Positions 8,370-16,803 are shown, counted from the first letter of the stretch. The stretch is 64,000 bases of DNA from CAWELS01 sp964468205 (GCA_964468205.1 CAYXVG010000016.1:1-64000); one strand, 5' to 3'. The notes: generated from the sequence alone by a model not told the origin. Translations and numbers: made by a program.

Positions 8370-8788
8370 GACTCAGCCGCCGCTACCATTTCTCCGCTTC
8401 GCACCGTCTCCATTCGCCTGGGCTTAGCGATGAGGAGAACCGCGAGATCTACGGAAAGTGCAACAATCCGCACGGCCATGGCCACGATTATGTCCTGGAG
8501 GTCAGCCTGCGCGGCCCGGTCGAGGAAGGGACCGGCCTCATTGTGAACCTTCACGACCTCGACTCCTATGTGCAGCGGCGGGTGCTCGATGATTTCCGCC
8601 ATAAGAACATGAACACGCAGATCCCAGTGTTCGCGGAAATCCCGCCGACCACGGAAAACGTCGCCGTCGAGATTCGCCGCCGATTGTGCGAGGGCTGGGC
8701 GGAAGCATTCCCGGACGGGTCGCCGCGGATCGAGAAAATTAGACTCCACGAGACCCGGAAGAACATCATTGAATTGTTTGGAAACTGA
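8366..8788 (+). CDS. 6-pyruvoyl-tetrahydropterin synthase (PTPS) paralogue 2, catalytic Asp replaced
   Basis: Second T-fold paralogue, 140 residues, with the eukaryote-like motif IYGKCNNPHGHGHDY. Zinc ligands H13, H38 and H40, the nucleophile C32, H79 and the pterin-anchoring E129 are present, but the catalytic Asp (Asp88 in rat, LDHKN) is Arg78 here (FRHKN). The start at 8366 is supported by the ATGA overlap with paralogue 1 and by full alignment from MRLSRRYHFSASH; the longer upstream extension is antisense-like. folE follows after 3 bases, which places both paralogues directly downstream of dihydroneopterin triphosphate in a biopterin-, folate- or queuosine-type route. Confidence 0.88.
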   Translation: MRLSRRYHFSASHRLHSPGLSDEENREIYGKCNNPHGHGHDYVLEVSLRGPVEEGTGLIVNLHDLDSYVQRRVLDDFRHKNMNTQIPVFAEIPPTTENVAVEIRRRLCEGWAEAFPDGSPRIEKIRLHETRKNIIELFGN

Positions 8789-8791
8789 GCC

Positions 8792-9427
8792 ATGAGCAAA
8801 AATAATGTATTGGAAGTTATGCCGAAGCCGGAAGAAGCCATCATGGGAACGCCACAGGGAGAGGGAAGGATCGCCGAGTTGACACGAGAAATGCTGGCGC
8901 AACTTGGGGAAAACCCGGATCGCGATGGCCTGGTCAAAACTCCGGAGCGGGTGGAGCAGGCGATGCGTTTTCTCACCGAGGGCTACTCCAAGAACGTCCG
9001 CGAAGTGGTCAACGGCGCGCTGTTCGACGTCGAATACGACGAAATGGTGATCGTCCGCGACATCGAGTTTTTCAGCATGTGCGAGCATCACATCCTGCCG
9101 TTCTTCGGCAAGATGCACGTGGCGTATGTCCCGACGAAGAAGGTAATCGGACTCAGCAAAATCCCGCGCATCGTGGACGTCTTCGCTCGGCGGCTGCAAG
9201 TTCAGGAACGTCTGACGCAGGAGATCGCCCAGTGCCTGATGGAGGTGCTACAGCCGAAGGGCGTGGCCGTGGTTTGCGAGGCGCGTCACTTCTGCATGAT
9301 GATGCGCGGCGTTGAGAAGCAGCATTCCGGCACCGTCACCAGCGCGATGCTCGGGGCCTTCCGCGACAACAAGGCGACCCGCGAGGAGCTTCTCTCACTC
9401 ATCAGCCACAATACCCTGCACTTCTAG
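8792..9427 (+). CDS. folE: GTP cyclohydrolase I
   Basis: Converts GTP to 7,8-dihydroneopterin triphosphate, the first step of folate and tetrahydrobiopterin synthesis and of preQ0. The 211-residue protein has the type I signature with zinc ligands C97 and H100 in FFSMCEHHILPF and C168 in RHFCMMMRGV, and the conserved QERLTQEI helix. It starts 3 bases after the second PTPS paralogue, so substrate supply and the two T-fold enzymes are co-expressed. No queC, queE or folK gene is adjacent, so the pathway end product is not settled by context. Confidence 0.95.
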   Translation: MSKNNVLEVMPKPEEAIMGTPQGEGRIAELTREMLAQLGENPDRDGLVKTPERVEQAMRFLTEGYSKNVREVVNGALFDVEYDEMVIVRDIEFFSMCEHHILPFFGKMHVAYVPTKKVIGLSKIPRIVDVFARRLQVQERLTQEIAQCLMEVLQPKGVAVVCEARHFCMMMRGVEKQHSGTVTSAMLGAFRDNKATREELLSLISHNTLHF

Positions 9428-9647
9428 ATCTTGCCTCCAGGTCTAATCCCACCGCCCTTTGAGCGGTCAGCTTTGAGCGGGTAGATCCTTCGCTTCCCCA
9501 GCGACCTCACCATGCGCGCGCCATGTACTGCGGCCCGGTTTCTCGGGACAAAGACGGCGCCCTCACGGGACGGGTAAAGCGCTCACGCCGGGCGGCGCGC
9601 TCTTCAGGCGGCTTTCCGCCGCTGGTCTTTAGAGAGTCCCGCCCTGG

Positions 9648-11369
9648 CTAACTCGAGAAGAACGGGGAGCGCGGATTCTCCAGGAACGCCTCGGGGGACA
9701 GCGTCTTCAAGCTCGTTTGCCGCGTGGAGATCATTGACATCTCCAGTTCGTTCCAAAGTATGTTCACCACAGCGGCCACCCCGTCCGCCCCGTTTACGGC
9801 CAGGCCATACAGAAACGGTCTTCCCACGGCGACGGCGGTCGCACCCAGGCTAAGAGCCTTGAGTACGTCCGTGCCGCGGCGGATGCCACCGTCGATGATG
9901 ATGGGGACCCGTCCCGCTACGCGTTCGGCGATCGCGGGCAGTACCTGGATTGGCGCAATTCCTGCGTCGAGATTCCGGGCGCCGTGATTCGAGATGTAGA
10001 TCCCGTCGGCCCCCAGTTCGAGACCTCGTTCGGCGTCTTCCGGGGTCATGACCCCCTTGGGAATCACCGGCAGCTTCGTGAGCGAGCGATACCAAGCGAA
10101 GTCCTCCCAGGTAGTGGGCCAGTTCCACGGCTTGCCATGGTGCGTGGAGAACCGCTCGGGATCCCGCATTCGGGCGTGGCGGTACTGCCGGTCTCTGGGC
10201 CCGTTCGATGCGCTGTCGACGGTTACGCAGATCACTTCATAGCCAGCCGCTTCGGCTCGCTGCACATTGTCCCGGGACCGCTCCCGGTCCTTATACAGAT
10301 AGGCTTGGTACCAGACCGGCTCCGAGGCGGCTTCGGCGATCTTCTCGACTGGCATGGTAGCGGCCGTGCTGATGATCGTGATGGTTCCGCAGGAGCCGGC
10401 GCCGCGGACGGTGGCCAGTTCTCCCTCCGGGTGGATATCCGCCTGTCTCGCGGGGGCCAGCAGGATGGGATGCGGCCGTTCGCGTCCGAGCAGAGTGATC
10501 CGGGTGTCGGGCTCGGCGCGCGAATGGATCACCTGGAGGCGCAGGTGGATCTCCCGATAGGCGGTCTCGTTCCAGCGAAGCGTCTGCTCGTCGGCGGCGC
10601 CGCCGGAGACGTAGGCATAGTTGGTGGGAGTCATATGGTCTTGGGCCAGGCGTTCGAAGTCGCGGACGCTCACGATGTTGCCCTTCCGGGCGAACAGGGG
10701 CGGAACGGGGGCGAGCGACGTAGCGCCCGAGAGGGCGTCAACCGCGGACGGTTTGGCCGCGGCGGCGCGGCCGGCGACCACCGCCGCCGCGATGGCGCCC
10801 AGCACGGGGATGCCCGACAGGTCTCGAATCAGTTCGCGCCGCCCTGCCGGCCGCGCTTCGGAGACGCCTTTCCGCGATCTGCGCGACAGCAGCCGGTCGA
10901 CGCCCGGCAACTGCGCGGGCGGCAGCATCGCGATGGCGACAAGCGCAATCGCTTCGACGAGATTGCGGTCAACAATCAAGTAATTGCCTCCGCCGAGAGC
11001 GCTGCCGGACATGCCGGGCAGAGCAGGATGCGCCAGTGAATAGAGAACGAGCAGCGCGGCGCCGGCGATGGCGGCAACGGGGGTCATGCCCCCAACGAGC
11101 AGCCACGCGCCGATCAGCGTCAGTCCCCAAGCGTTGAAGGCGTTGACTACGTCCAGCAGCCACGGCGTGTTGGCGATCGCCTGAAATGCCGAGGCGAAGG
11201 GTCCCTCGGCCGTCGAGAGATAGCCCTGCGCGCTCCAGCCGCCCGCCAGAAGCTTCGTGATCCCTTCGTAGAAAAGATGCCAGCCGATCGCCATGCGCAG
11301 CGCCAGCATGGCCGTCATTAGCGGACGTGAACCGCTCAGGTTCGACTCATGGTCATATTTCGTGGACAT
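9648..11369 (-). CDS. DoxX membrane domain fused to FMN-dependent alpha-hydroxyacid oxidase/dehydrogenase
   Basis: A 573-residue two-part protein. Residues about 13-158 form a DoxX-like four-helix domain (IGWHLFYEGITKLLAGGW, LTLIGAWLLVGG). Residues about 177-203 look like a Tat signal (GRRELIRDLSG followed by an Ala-rich hydrophobic stretch). Residues about 230-565 are an FMN hydroxyacid oxidase with the lysine in LPVIPKGVM (K438), catalytic His and Arg in SNHGARNLD (H462, R465) and the phosphate site DGGIRRGTDVLKALSLGATA. The start at 11369 is preceded by GGGAGG at good spacing; an upstream ATG at 11390 is less likely. The layout suggests a lactate- or glycolate-type flavoenzyme tethered to the membrane, probably facing the periplasm. 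Confidence 0.85.
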   Translation of the reverse strand: MSTKYDHESNLSGSRPLMTAMLALRMAIGWHLFYEGITKLLAGGWSAQGYLSTAEGPFASAFQAIANTPWLLDVVNAFNAWGLTLIGAWLLVGGMTPVAAIAGAALLVLYSLAHPALPGMSGSALGGGNYLIVDRNLVEAIALVAIAMLPPAQLPGVDRLLSRRSRKGVSEARPAGRRELIRDLSGIPVLGAIAAAVVAGRAAAAKPSAVDALSGATSLAPVPPLFARKGNIVSVRDFERLAQDHMTPTNYAYVSGGAADEQTLRWNETAYREIHLRLQVIHSRAEPDTRITLLGRERPHPILLAPARQADIHPEGELATVRGAGSCGTITIISTAATMPVEKIAEAASEPVWYQAYLYKDRERSRDNVQRAEAAGYEVICVTVDSASNGPRDRQYRHARMRDPERFSTHHGKPWNWPTTWEDFAWYRSLTKLPVIPKGVMTPEDAERGLELGADGIYISNHGARNLDAGIAPIQVLPAIAERVAGRVPIIIDGGIRRGTDVLKALSLGATAVAVGRPFLYGLAVNGADGVAAVVNILWNELEMSMISTRQTSLKTLSPEAFLENPRSPFFSS

Positions 11370-11395
11370 GCAACGGCCTCCCAATGCCAATACGG

Positions 11396-12211
11396 TTACC
11401 GGTCTCCAGGCACGAGCAGCGCCCTCGCCCCGGCGCGGATCACGGCCTCCTCGCCGGGCCCGAGGATGAAGCGGAAACCCTCGCGTCCCCGCCAGCCGAA
11501 CAGCCCGCCGAGCGTCTTTCCGGCAGCGAGGACCTCGTCGCGAATCCGGCCGATGAGCGCGGCATACCGTGGATCTTTGGGCGAGTACCCAGAGAAGCTC
11601 GCTATATCTCCGCCGGCGGCGAAGACGACGTCCACGCCCTCCACCGCCGCGATCCGCGACACCATCTCAATGCCGGCCGGAGTCTCGATCATCGCCACGA
11701 TCATGATGTTGTCATTCGCCGTGGCGCGGTAATCCTTTCCCCATAACTCGCCGTACTGGCCGGGTCCCTGGCTGCGCTCCCCCCGCGGCGGATACTTCGC
11801 GTAGCGAACGGCCGCCTCCGCTTTCTCCACCGTTGCGACCATCGGCACGATGATACCCAGCGCCCCGATGTCCACCGCCTTGAGAATATCTCCCTCGGTC
11901 GCATCCGGTACCCGGATGAAGGGGACCGCGGGCGCGTCCGCGCAGTGCCGGATCATGGCGGCCACGTCGGAGTAGGTGAGCGGACTGTGCTGCATCTCAA
12001 TCCACATGAAGTCGAATCCCGAGCGGGCCAGGTTGCAGTAGCTGACCGGATCGGCGGAGGTGACAAACGCGCTGATCACCTGCTCGCCGCGGGCGAGCTT
12101 CTGCTTGACTGTGTTGTAGACTCTTACCTGCTGTCCCGAGGCAGGCGGCGTGTTAGGAGAGAACGCCAGCACCAAGAACGCTGCCAGTGAAGCGGCTCTT
12201 GCCGAAGACAT
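11396..12211 (-). CDS. Exported HpcH/HpaI-family aldolase
   Basis: Class II pyruvate-type aldolase fold of 271 residues with an N-terminal signal peptide (about residues 1-26, ending near ASGQ), unusual for this normally cytoplasmic family. Recognised from FDFMWIEMQHSPLTY (the acid/base His loop), LGIIVPMVATVEKAEAAVRY, the metal-binding Glu in MIETPAGIEM, and GGDIASFSGYS. GGAG precedes the start. It lies 26 bases upstream of the DoxX/FMN-oxidase gene on the same strand and may be co-transcribed, so both could process 2-keto or 2-hydroxy acids outside the cytoplasm. The HpaI fold call is firm; periplasmic function is inferred. Confidence 0.83.
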   Translation of the reverse strand: MSSARAASLAAFLVLAFSPNTPPASGQQVRVYNTVKQKLARGEQVISAFVTSADPVSYCNLARSGFDFMWIEMQHSPLTYSDVAAMIRHCADAPAVPFIRVPDATEGDILKAVDIGALGIIVPMVATVEKAEAAVRYAKYPPRGERSQGPGQYGELWGKDYRATANDNIMIVAMIETPAGIEMVSRIAAVEGVDVVFAAGGDIASFSGYSPKDPRYAALIGRIRDEVLAAGKTLGGLFGWRGREGFRFILGPGEEAVIRAGARALLVPGDR

Positions 12212-12366
12212 AAACTGGACTCCTTCGCGTCTCGTTTTTCGCGGTTGAACCCGGATTTCGAGAGCGCCCGCCAGTATATAACAGTGAACCGGCGGCGGTG
12301 CGCCCGGCCGCGGGATATCGCCCGGCGTGGCGGCGCAGGCCGCAACTGTGATACAGAATTGCTGGA

Positions 12367-12711
12367 ATGATTGAGAACCCGCGCTCTTTCGAGGCCGGCC
12401 GTGATCCGCAGGGCAACGTGTGGAAAGGCGAACTCGTATGGCTGCAGACGGCGACCTCCATCCGGCACGCCGACAGCGTAGACGTGAAATTCAAACTCTC
12501 GAGCGGCGGCCGCGTGCTCGAGAAGGTTGTCGCGCTTCCTCACCCGGCGCTGCTCACCCTCGCGGCCGAGCATAACCGCGTACTCACGGATCCGTGGTGC
12601 ATGCGCCTCGCGGCCGCGCATATCGTCCAAGCGGTGAAGACCGGGGAGGATATGGAGAAAGGCCTCATCACGGTGACGCCGGAGCAATTGAGACGGTACG
12701 CGAAGGACTGA
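12367..12711 (+). CDS. Conserved hypothetical protein, small soluble
   Basis: A 114-residue soluble protein without signal peptide or membrane segment. I do not recognise the family. The sequence has an N-terminal beta-rich half (VWLQTATSIRHADSVDVKFKL) and a C-terminal helical half (AAHIVQAVKTGEDMEKGLI). It starts the plus-strand run leading into the PduS/PduT genes with a 46-base gap, so co-transcription is possible. Codon use looks coding, and the antisense frames have no better candidate. Confidence 0.6.
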   Translation: MIENPRSFEAGRDPQGNVWKGELVWLQTATSIRHADSVDVKFKLSSGGRVLEKVVALPHPALLTLAAEHNRVLTDPWCMRLAAAHIVQAVKTGEDMEKGLITVTPEQLRRYAKD

Positions 12712-12757
12712 GCCCGCTGGAGTGCTAACCTAGACGTTGTAGAGCAAGTCCTCATCC

Positions 12758-14071
12758 ATGCTCAAGAACACCCTCAAAGAGATGGGCGTCGTGGGCGCCG
12801 GCGGAGCCGGGTTCCCCACGTATGTCAAGGCTGGCTCGCGGGCCGAATTCGTGCTTGCCAATGGCGCTGAGTGCGAACCGCTCCTGCACAAGGATGTGGA
12901 GATCATGTGCACGTATCCGGCGGAGATCATCTCCGGCATGAAGCACATGATGGAAGCCGTGGGAGCTACGGCTGGCAAGTTCGGCATCAAGGACAAGAAC
13001 AAGCAGGCGGTTGACGCAATCCGGCCCGAGGCGGATAAGGCCGGTATCGGCCTGACGTTCCTGGGTGATTTCTACCCTTCGGGCGACGAATACGAACTCG
13101 TCTACACGGCCACCGGCAGGCTGATTCCTCCGGCGGGAATTCCGCTCGAGGTCGGTTGCGTGGTCAACAACGTCGAAACCTTGTACAACGTACACGAGGC
13201 TGTGGAAGGGCGTCCGGTGACGCGCAAGTTCGTCTCCGTCGGCGGCTTGGCGATCGAACCGAAATCATTTTGGGTTCCGGTTGGAATATCTCTGCGGGAG
13301 GTGCTGGCGGCCGCCGGCGGAGCTATCCCGCACGACTTCGCGGTGTTCGTCAGCGGCATCATGATGGGCCGGCTGGCCCTCGATCTTGACGAGCCGGTCA
13401 CGAAAACGACCGCGGGACTGATTGTCGTGCCGAGAGACCACTACCTGGTGGAGCGCCGCCTGCGCCCGCCGAAGGCCATGGCTCTCATCGGAAAATCCGC
13501 CTGTGACCAGTGCAGTTACTGTACGGAATTCTGCCCGCGTTATCTGCTCGGCTATCAGGTGATGCCGCACAAAGTGATGCGCACGCTCGGTTTCACGCTG
13601 GCCGGCAAGGAGAACTGGAACCAGTCGGCCGAGCTATGCTGCGCCTGCGGCCTCTGCACTCTCTACGCCTGCCCCGAGGATCTCTATCCGAAAGAGGCTT
13701 GCGACGATGCCAAGGCCGACATGAAGGCGTCGGGGACGAAGTTCGTGCAGACTGATCCGGTTCGCGTGCATCCGATGAAGGACGCGCGCCGGGTGCCCCT
13801 CACCATGTTGCGCAAGCGCCTCAAGGTGGATGAGTACGAGACAACGACCCCGTACGAGGCTGTGGAGATCAGGCCGGAAAAAGTGCGGCTGCTGCTTGCG
13901 CAGCACATCGGCAAACCGGCCTCGCCGGTGGTGGAAACCGGCGCCAGGGTATCGCGCGGCGACGCAGTTGCGAAGGTTGGCGAAAAAGACCTGGGTGTGA
14001 ATATCCACGCCTCCATCGACGGCAAGATCACGGCGGTGGAAGACACCTTTATCGAGATTGCTGAAGGGTAG
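12758..14071 (+). CDS. pduS: PduS-like cobalamin reductase / RnfC-type flavo-iron-sulfur protein
   Basis: Electron-transfer protein of 437 residues, similar from end to end to PduS, the microcompartment cobalamin reductase. It has an N-terminal flavin loop VVGAGGAGFPTYVK (residues 11-24), an SLBB segment, two four-cysteine Fe-S motifs (C249, C252, C255, C259 in CDQCSYCTEFCP, and C294/C295, C297, C300, C305 in CCACGLCTLYACP), and the C-terminal barrel-sandwich domain ending NIHASIDGKITAVED, matching PduS. It is followed after 8 bases by a PduT-type shell protein, its normal partner. No B12-dependent enzyme is in this window, so the electron acceptor is open. Confidence 0.88.
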   Translation: MLKNTLKEMGVVGAGGAGFPTYVKAGSRAEFVLANGAECEPLLHKDVEIMCTYPAEIISGMKHMMEAVGATAGKFGIKDKNKQAVDAIRPEADKAGIGLTFLGDFYPSGDEYELVYTATGRLIPPAGIPLEVGCVVNNVETLYNVHEAVEGRPVTRKFVSVGGLAIEPKSFWVPVGISLREVLAAAGGAIPHDFAVFVSGIMMGRLALDLDEPVTKTTAGLIVVPRDHYLVERRLRPPKAMALIGKSACDQCSYCTEFCPRYLLGYQVMPHKVMRTLGFTLAGKENWNQSAELCCACGLCTLYACPEDLYPKEACDDAKADMKASGTKFVQTDPVRVHPMKDARRVPLTMLRKRLKVDEYETTTPYEAVEIRPEKVRLLLAQHIGKPASPVVETGARVSRGDAVAKVGEKDLGVNIHASIDGKITAVEDTFIEIAEG

Positions 14072-14079
14072 CGACTGGC

Positions 14080-14634
14080 ATGGCGACGAGAAATTCCATC
14101 GGACTTATCGAACTCGGCAGTATTGCCGGCGGCTTTCAGGTGACGGACGCCATGCTGAAGGCGGCCGATGTCGAACTGGTACTGGCTCGTACAATCTGCT
14201 CCGGCAAATACATGGTGATGGTGCGCGGGGATACGGCCGGCGTCGAAGCGGCCGTGCGGGAAGGAGTGCAGAAGGGCGACTTTTCCGTCATCGATACGTT
14301 CCTTATCCCGAACGTGCATGCATCCATCTTTCCCGCGATTTCCGGCGTCACCAGGGCGGAGAAGATGGAAGCGCTCGGCATCATTGAATCGTTCTCGGTG
14401 GCCTCGCTGATCGAGGGCGCCGACACGATGGCGAAGTCGGCGAAGGTGCAACTGGTGGAAGTCCGCCTCGCCATGGCACTCGGCGGCAAAGCGTTTGCTT
14501 CCTGCACCGGCACGGTGGCGGCGGTGACGGCCGCCGTCGACAGCGGCGCCCGCAAGATCTCCGACAAGGGATTGCTGGTCAACAAAGTGGTGATCCCGAA
14601 CCCCCGGCCCGAACTACAGAACGAGATGATTTAG
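14080..14634 (+). CDS. pduT: PduT-like tandem-BMC shell protein with Fe-S cysteine
   Basis: Trimeric bacterial microcompartment shell protein with two BMC folds (residues about 4-90 and 97-175). C40 in the ARTICSGKYMVM loop matches the PduT cysteine that binds a [4Fe-4S] cluster at the threefold pore. The segments FLIPNVHASIFPAISG and KGLLVNKVVIPNP are PduT hallmarks. It sits 8 bases after pduS, the electron donor expected to feed the cluster. No hexameric or pentameric shell genes are visible in 64 kb, so it must be a satellite of a locus elsewhere or part of a shell-less redox pair. A decayed copy of its 3' end lies at 17781-17899. Confidence 0.9.
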   Translation: MATRNSIGLIELGSIAGGFQVTDAMLKAADVELVLARTICSGKYMVMVRGDTAGVEAAVREGVQKGDFSVIDTFLIPNVHASIFPAISGVTRAEKMEALGIIESFSVASLIEGADTMAKSAKVQLVEVRLAMALGGKAFASCTGTVAAVTAAVDSGARKISDKGLLVNKVVIPNPRPELQNEMI

Positions 14635-14687
14635 CTGGTAATCGCAAAGCTGTACCGGCGTCCCAGGCCCGCAGCCGGTCGCGCGCT

Positions 14688-15602
14688 CTATCTCGTTGGC
14701 GGGAGCCAGGATCGCGGACTATCCGCAGCGGAGAGATAAGGGGCTGGAGCGCCACCCCCCGAATCCGGCTGGGGCCGATAGCCGGCTTCAACGGCGATCC
14801 AGAGTTCCGCCGGCCCTGGCTCCGAACTGACAGGCCCATCGTTCACGCACTGATAACGGCGGCCTTGCCACGTGAACGTGATTGTGGCGTCCTCCACCTG
14901 GGCGGCCGGCCGAAATCGCGGGTCTCCCGCGGGGCGGTTGCGGGAGAAAACAAAGGCTCCGTGGCCGGGAAGGTAGAACATGACATACCTGCCAACTACC
15001 CCCCCGTTCAAGCCTTGAACAATTGGGGTTCCGTCTTCCAACACCGTCAGATTGGAGAGCCGCAATTGATTGGCCCCGGGCGGTTCAAGAGATCGGCGGG
15101 ACAGTTCCGGCGGGGAAAGGCGCAAGTTGTCCGAAACGACTTGTCCCGTGGACGGGTTGCGCAGGACTCGTATCGATAGTTGATCTCCAACCCTCATGGG
15201 ACGTGGGTCGAACGCCGCGGCGAACGTCGGCAGCGGCTGGCCGCCGCTCCAGCCGCGCAACCACGGAGCATCCCGGTAGTTCTGGTGGAATTCCTCACCG
15301 ACCGGGTTGACCCGGACGTGGAAAGTCCCCGCATCGCCGGAGCCGGCCACTTCCAATTGGAGCTCATATGCAAAAACAAGCTTCTGGCTGCTGTCGAGAA
15401 AGACTCTGTAAAAGGAGCCCTTCTGTGCCGGTAGTAGAGAGTTGGAGATGTTCCGGGGGAGCATCTCATCCGGTCCGGTAGTCCAGATCTCAAGCCATGG
15501 ACCGGAGTCGATCCGTACGCCGGTGCGCAGATGCTCGCCCAGCGGTTGACCATTAGAGACGAATACGCCGGCAATGGCGAATAATGCTGCAATGCGGATC
15601 AT
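14688..15602 (-). CDS. Exported protein of unknown function, last gene of the ECF sigma operon
   Basis: A 304-residue protein with a signal peptide (cleavage near VSNGQ) and no membrane anchor after it. It is beta-rich throughout with no motif I can assign; GPWLEIWTTGPDEML and PGHGAFVFSRN are distinctive. Its start overlaps the preceding small membrane protein by 4 bases (ATGA), which in turn overlaps the sigma factor, so all three are translated from one message. This suggests a product or sensor of the regulated envelope system. Function unknown. Confidence 0.7.
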   Translation of the reverse strand: MIRIAALFAIAGVFVSNGQPLGEHLRTGVRIDSGPWLEIWTTGPDEMLPRNISNSLLPAQKGSFYRVFLDSSQKLVFAYELQLEVAGSGDAGTFHVRVNPVGEEFHQNYRDAPWLRGWSGGQPLPTFAAAFDPRPMRVGDQLSIRVLRNPSTGQVVSDNLRLSPPELSRRSLEPPGANQLRLSNLTVLEDGTPIVQGLNGGVVGRYVMFYLPGHGAFVFSRNRPAGDPRFRPAAQVEDATITFTWQGRRYQCVNDGPVSSEPGPAELWIAVEAGYRPQPDSGGGAPAPYLSAADSPRSWLPPTR

Positions 15603-15973
15603 TTATTCTCGAACTCCACGTACTGCACCGGACCGTCGACGCATGGCTCAAACGCACTGAGATCGAACGGAATCACAACAGCGGAGAGACCGGGGGCGTC
15701 CGCATCCGGAAGAGCGGAGGCCCGGGGCTCGGAACCAGATGGTCCTGGACTCCACAGGATGACCGCCACAAGGATCAGTGCGGCTGCCAACACGGGCGCC
15801 GGGACCGGAACGCCCACTGCGAGCGCACGCCGCCACCAGGATTTCACAAGGCGCTTGCGGTAAGAACGGAGTACCCGGCGATCGAGCGACTCAGGAACGC
15901 CCGGAGCTTTCCATTTTGAAGCCGCCTCTACCATCCATTCCGGTGTTTCGTCTCTGGTTTCTTCCGTGTTCAT
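15599..15973 (-). CDS. Small single-pass membrane protein, candidate anti-sigma factor
   Basis: A 124-residue protein with an N-terminal cytoplasmic region (TPEWMVEAASKWKAPGVPESLDRRVL), one membrane helix at about residues 52-73 and a short periplasmic tail. Its position immediately after and overlapping an ECF sigma gene (ATGA) is the usual place for an anti-sigma factor. The zinc motif of the ZAS class (His-x3-Cys-x2-Cys) is absent, so the assignment rests on topology and context. It could equally be a membrane partner of the exported protein encoded next. Confidence 0.6.
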   Translation of the reverse strand: MNTEETRDETPEWMVEAASKWKAPGVPESLDRRVLRSYRKRLVKSWWRRALAVGVPVPAPVLAAALILVAVILWSPGPSGSEPRASALPDADAPGLSAVVIPFDLSAFEPCVDGPVQYVEFENK

Positions 15974-16524
15974 CGCACTTCTGCTTTACCCTTCACATAG
16001 TCTTTCAGAGACTTTCGAAGATTCTCACGGGCCCGGTGAAGCCGGGCCTTGACCGTACCCAGGTTCGCCTCGACGATCCCGGCAATCTGTCCGAGCGGAA
16101 GTCCTTCGAAGTCGCGAAGGATGAGGACCTCGCGCTGCAGTTGAGGCAAAGCCTGCACTGCGCGTTGCACCTGCTGAGAAGCTTCGCAACGCAGTAAGCT
16201 GTTGTCCGTGACTTCATGAGCGGGAGCCAGTTGGCTGGCATTTTCAGAGGCGCACTCGCGACCAGCCTTGGCGATGTGCTTTGCTGCGAGGTTCCGCACC
16301 ACACCAAACAGATACGTGACGAGGCGGGCACGGCGGGAGTCATAGCGTTCTCCGTGCTCCATCATGGAGACAAAACAGTCATGCACGATATCCTCTGCCA
16401 CCGGGACTGACCGGGTAAGCCGATAGGCGTACCGGAACAAAGGATCACGATAGCGTTTGTAGAGCTCGCAAAACGCTTTCTCATTACCACGCATCGCCTC
16501 GCCGAGTAGTTCGGCGTCCGTCAT
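15970..16524 (-). CDS. ECF-type RNA polymerase sigma factor
   Basis: Sigma-70 family factor of 184 residues with region 2 (LYKRYRDPLFRYAYRLTR through YLFGVVRNLAAKHI) and region 4 (ALPQLQREVLILRDFEGL, then IVEANLGTVKARLHRARENL with the helix-turn-helix). No extra C-terminal domain. The start at MTDAELLGEAMRG is preferred; an in-frame extension to 16632 would add 36 residues unlike the family. It heads an overlapping operon with a membrane protein and an exported protein, and diverges from a cysteine-rich exported protein across about 280 bases. Autoregulation from that spacer is likely but I could not pick out a promoter pair with confidence. Confidence 0.9.
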   Translation of the reverse strand: MTDAELLGEAMRGNEKAFCELYKRYRDPLFRYAYRLTRSVPVAEDIVHDCFVSMMEHGERYDSRRARLVTYLFGVVRNLAAKHIAKAGRECASENASQLAPAHEVTDNSLLRCEASQQVQRAVQALPQLQREVLILRDFEGLPLGQIAGIVEANLGTVKARLHRARENLRKSLKDYVKGKAEVR

Positions 16525-16803
16525 CGGGATCCTCCAACCACACGTGGAGGCCCGGACGCGCGGCCCCAGCGGAAAGGGCCTGTGTTCGTTCTGGAGATCC
16601 AACTGCTTCTCACGGCGATCCGGCGATTCCATTGTATATTCCTACAACTTCCCGCAAGGGTACGCAGCGTGCCGACTTTTTTTTTGCAAGCCGGGAATCT
16701 CGCAGGAATTTCGCGGGCGCCGTATCAAACCGTTACCGGGGAGTAATTGCTTTGGGGGACACAAGCAGATCCCTCACAACGAATTGTCAAAGAAAGGATG
16801 ACT

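Noticed and set aside
8345..9199. Minus-strand frames antisense to PTPS copy 2 and folE
   Set aside because: They contain no motif, while both plus-strand genes show complete family signatures.
9428..9647. Possible terminator hairpin GGCGG-CTTT-CCGCC at 9607-9620 and paired TTTGAGCGG repeats
   Set aside because: Five-base stem without a T-run and two 9-base repeats are within chance for this GC content.
16525..16803. GGAAT and CGTATC elements as an ECF sigma promoter for the divergent genes
   Set aside because: Spacings of about 11 or 22 bases do not match the usual 16-17, so no promoter is annotated.
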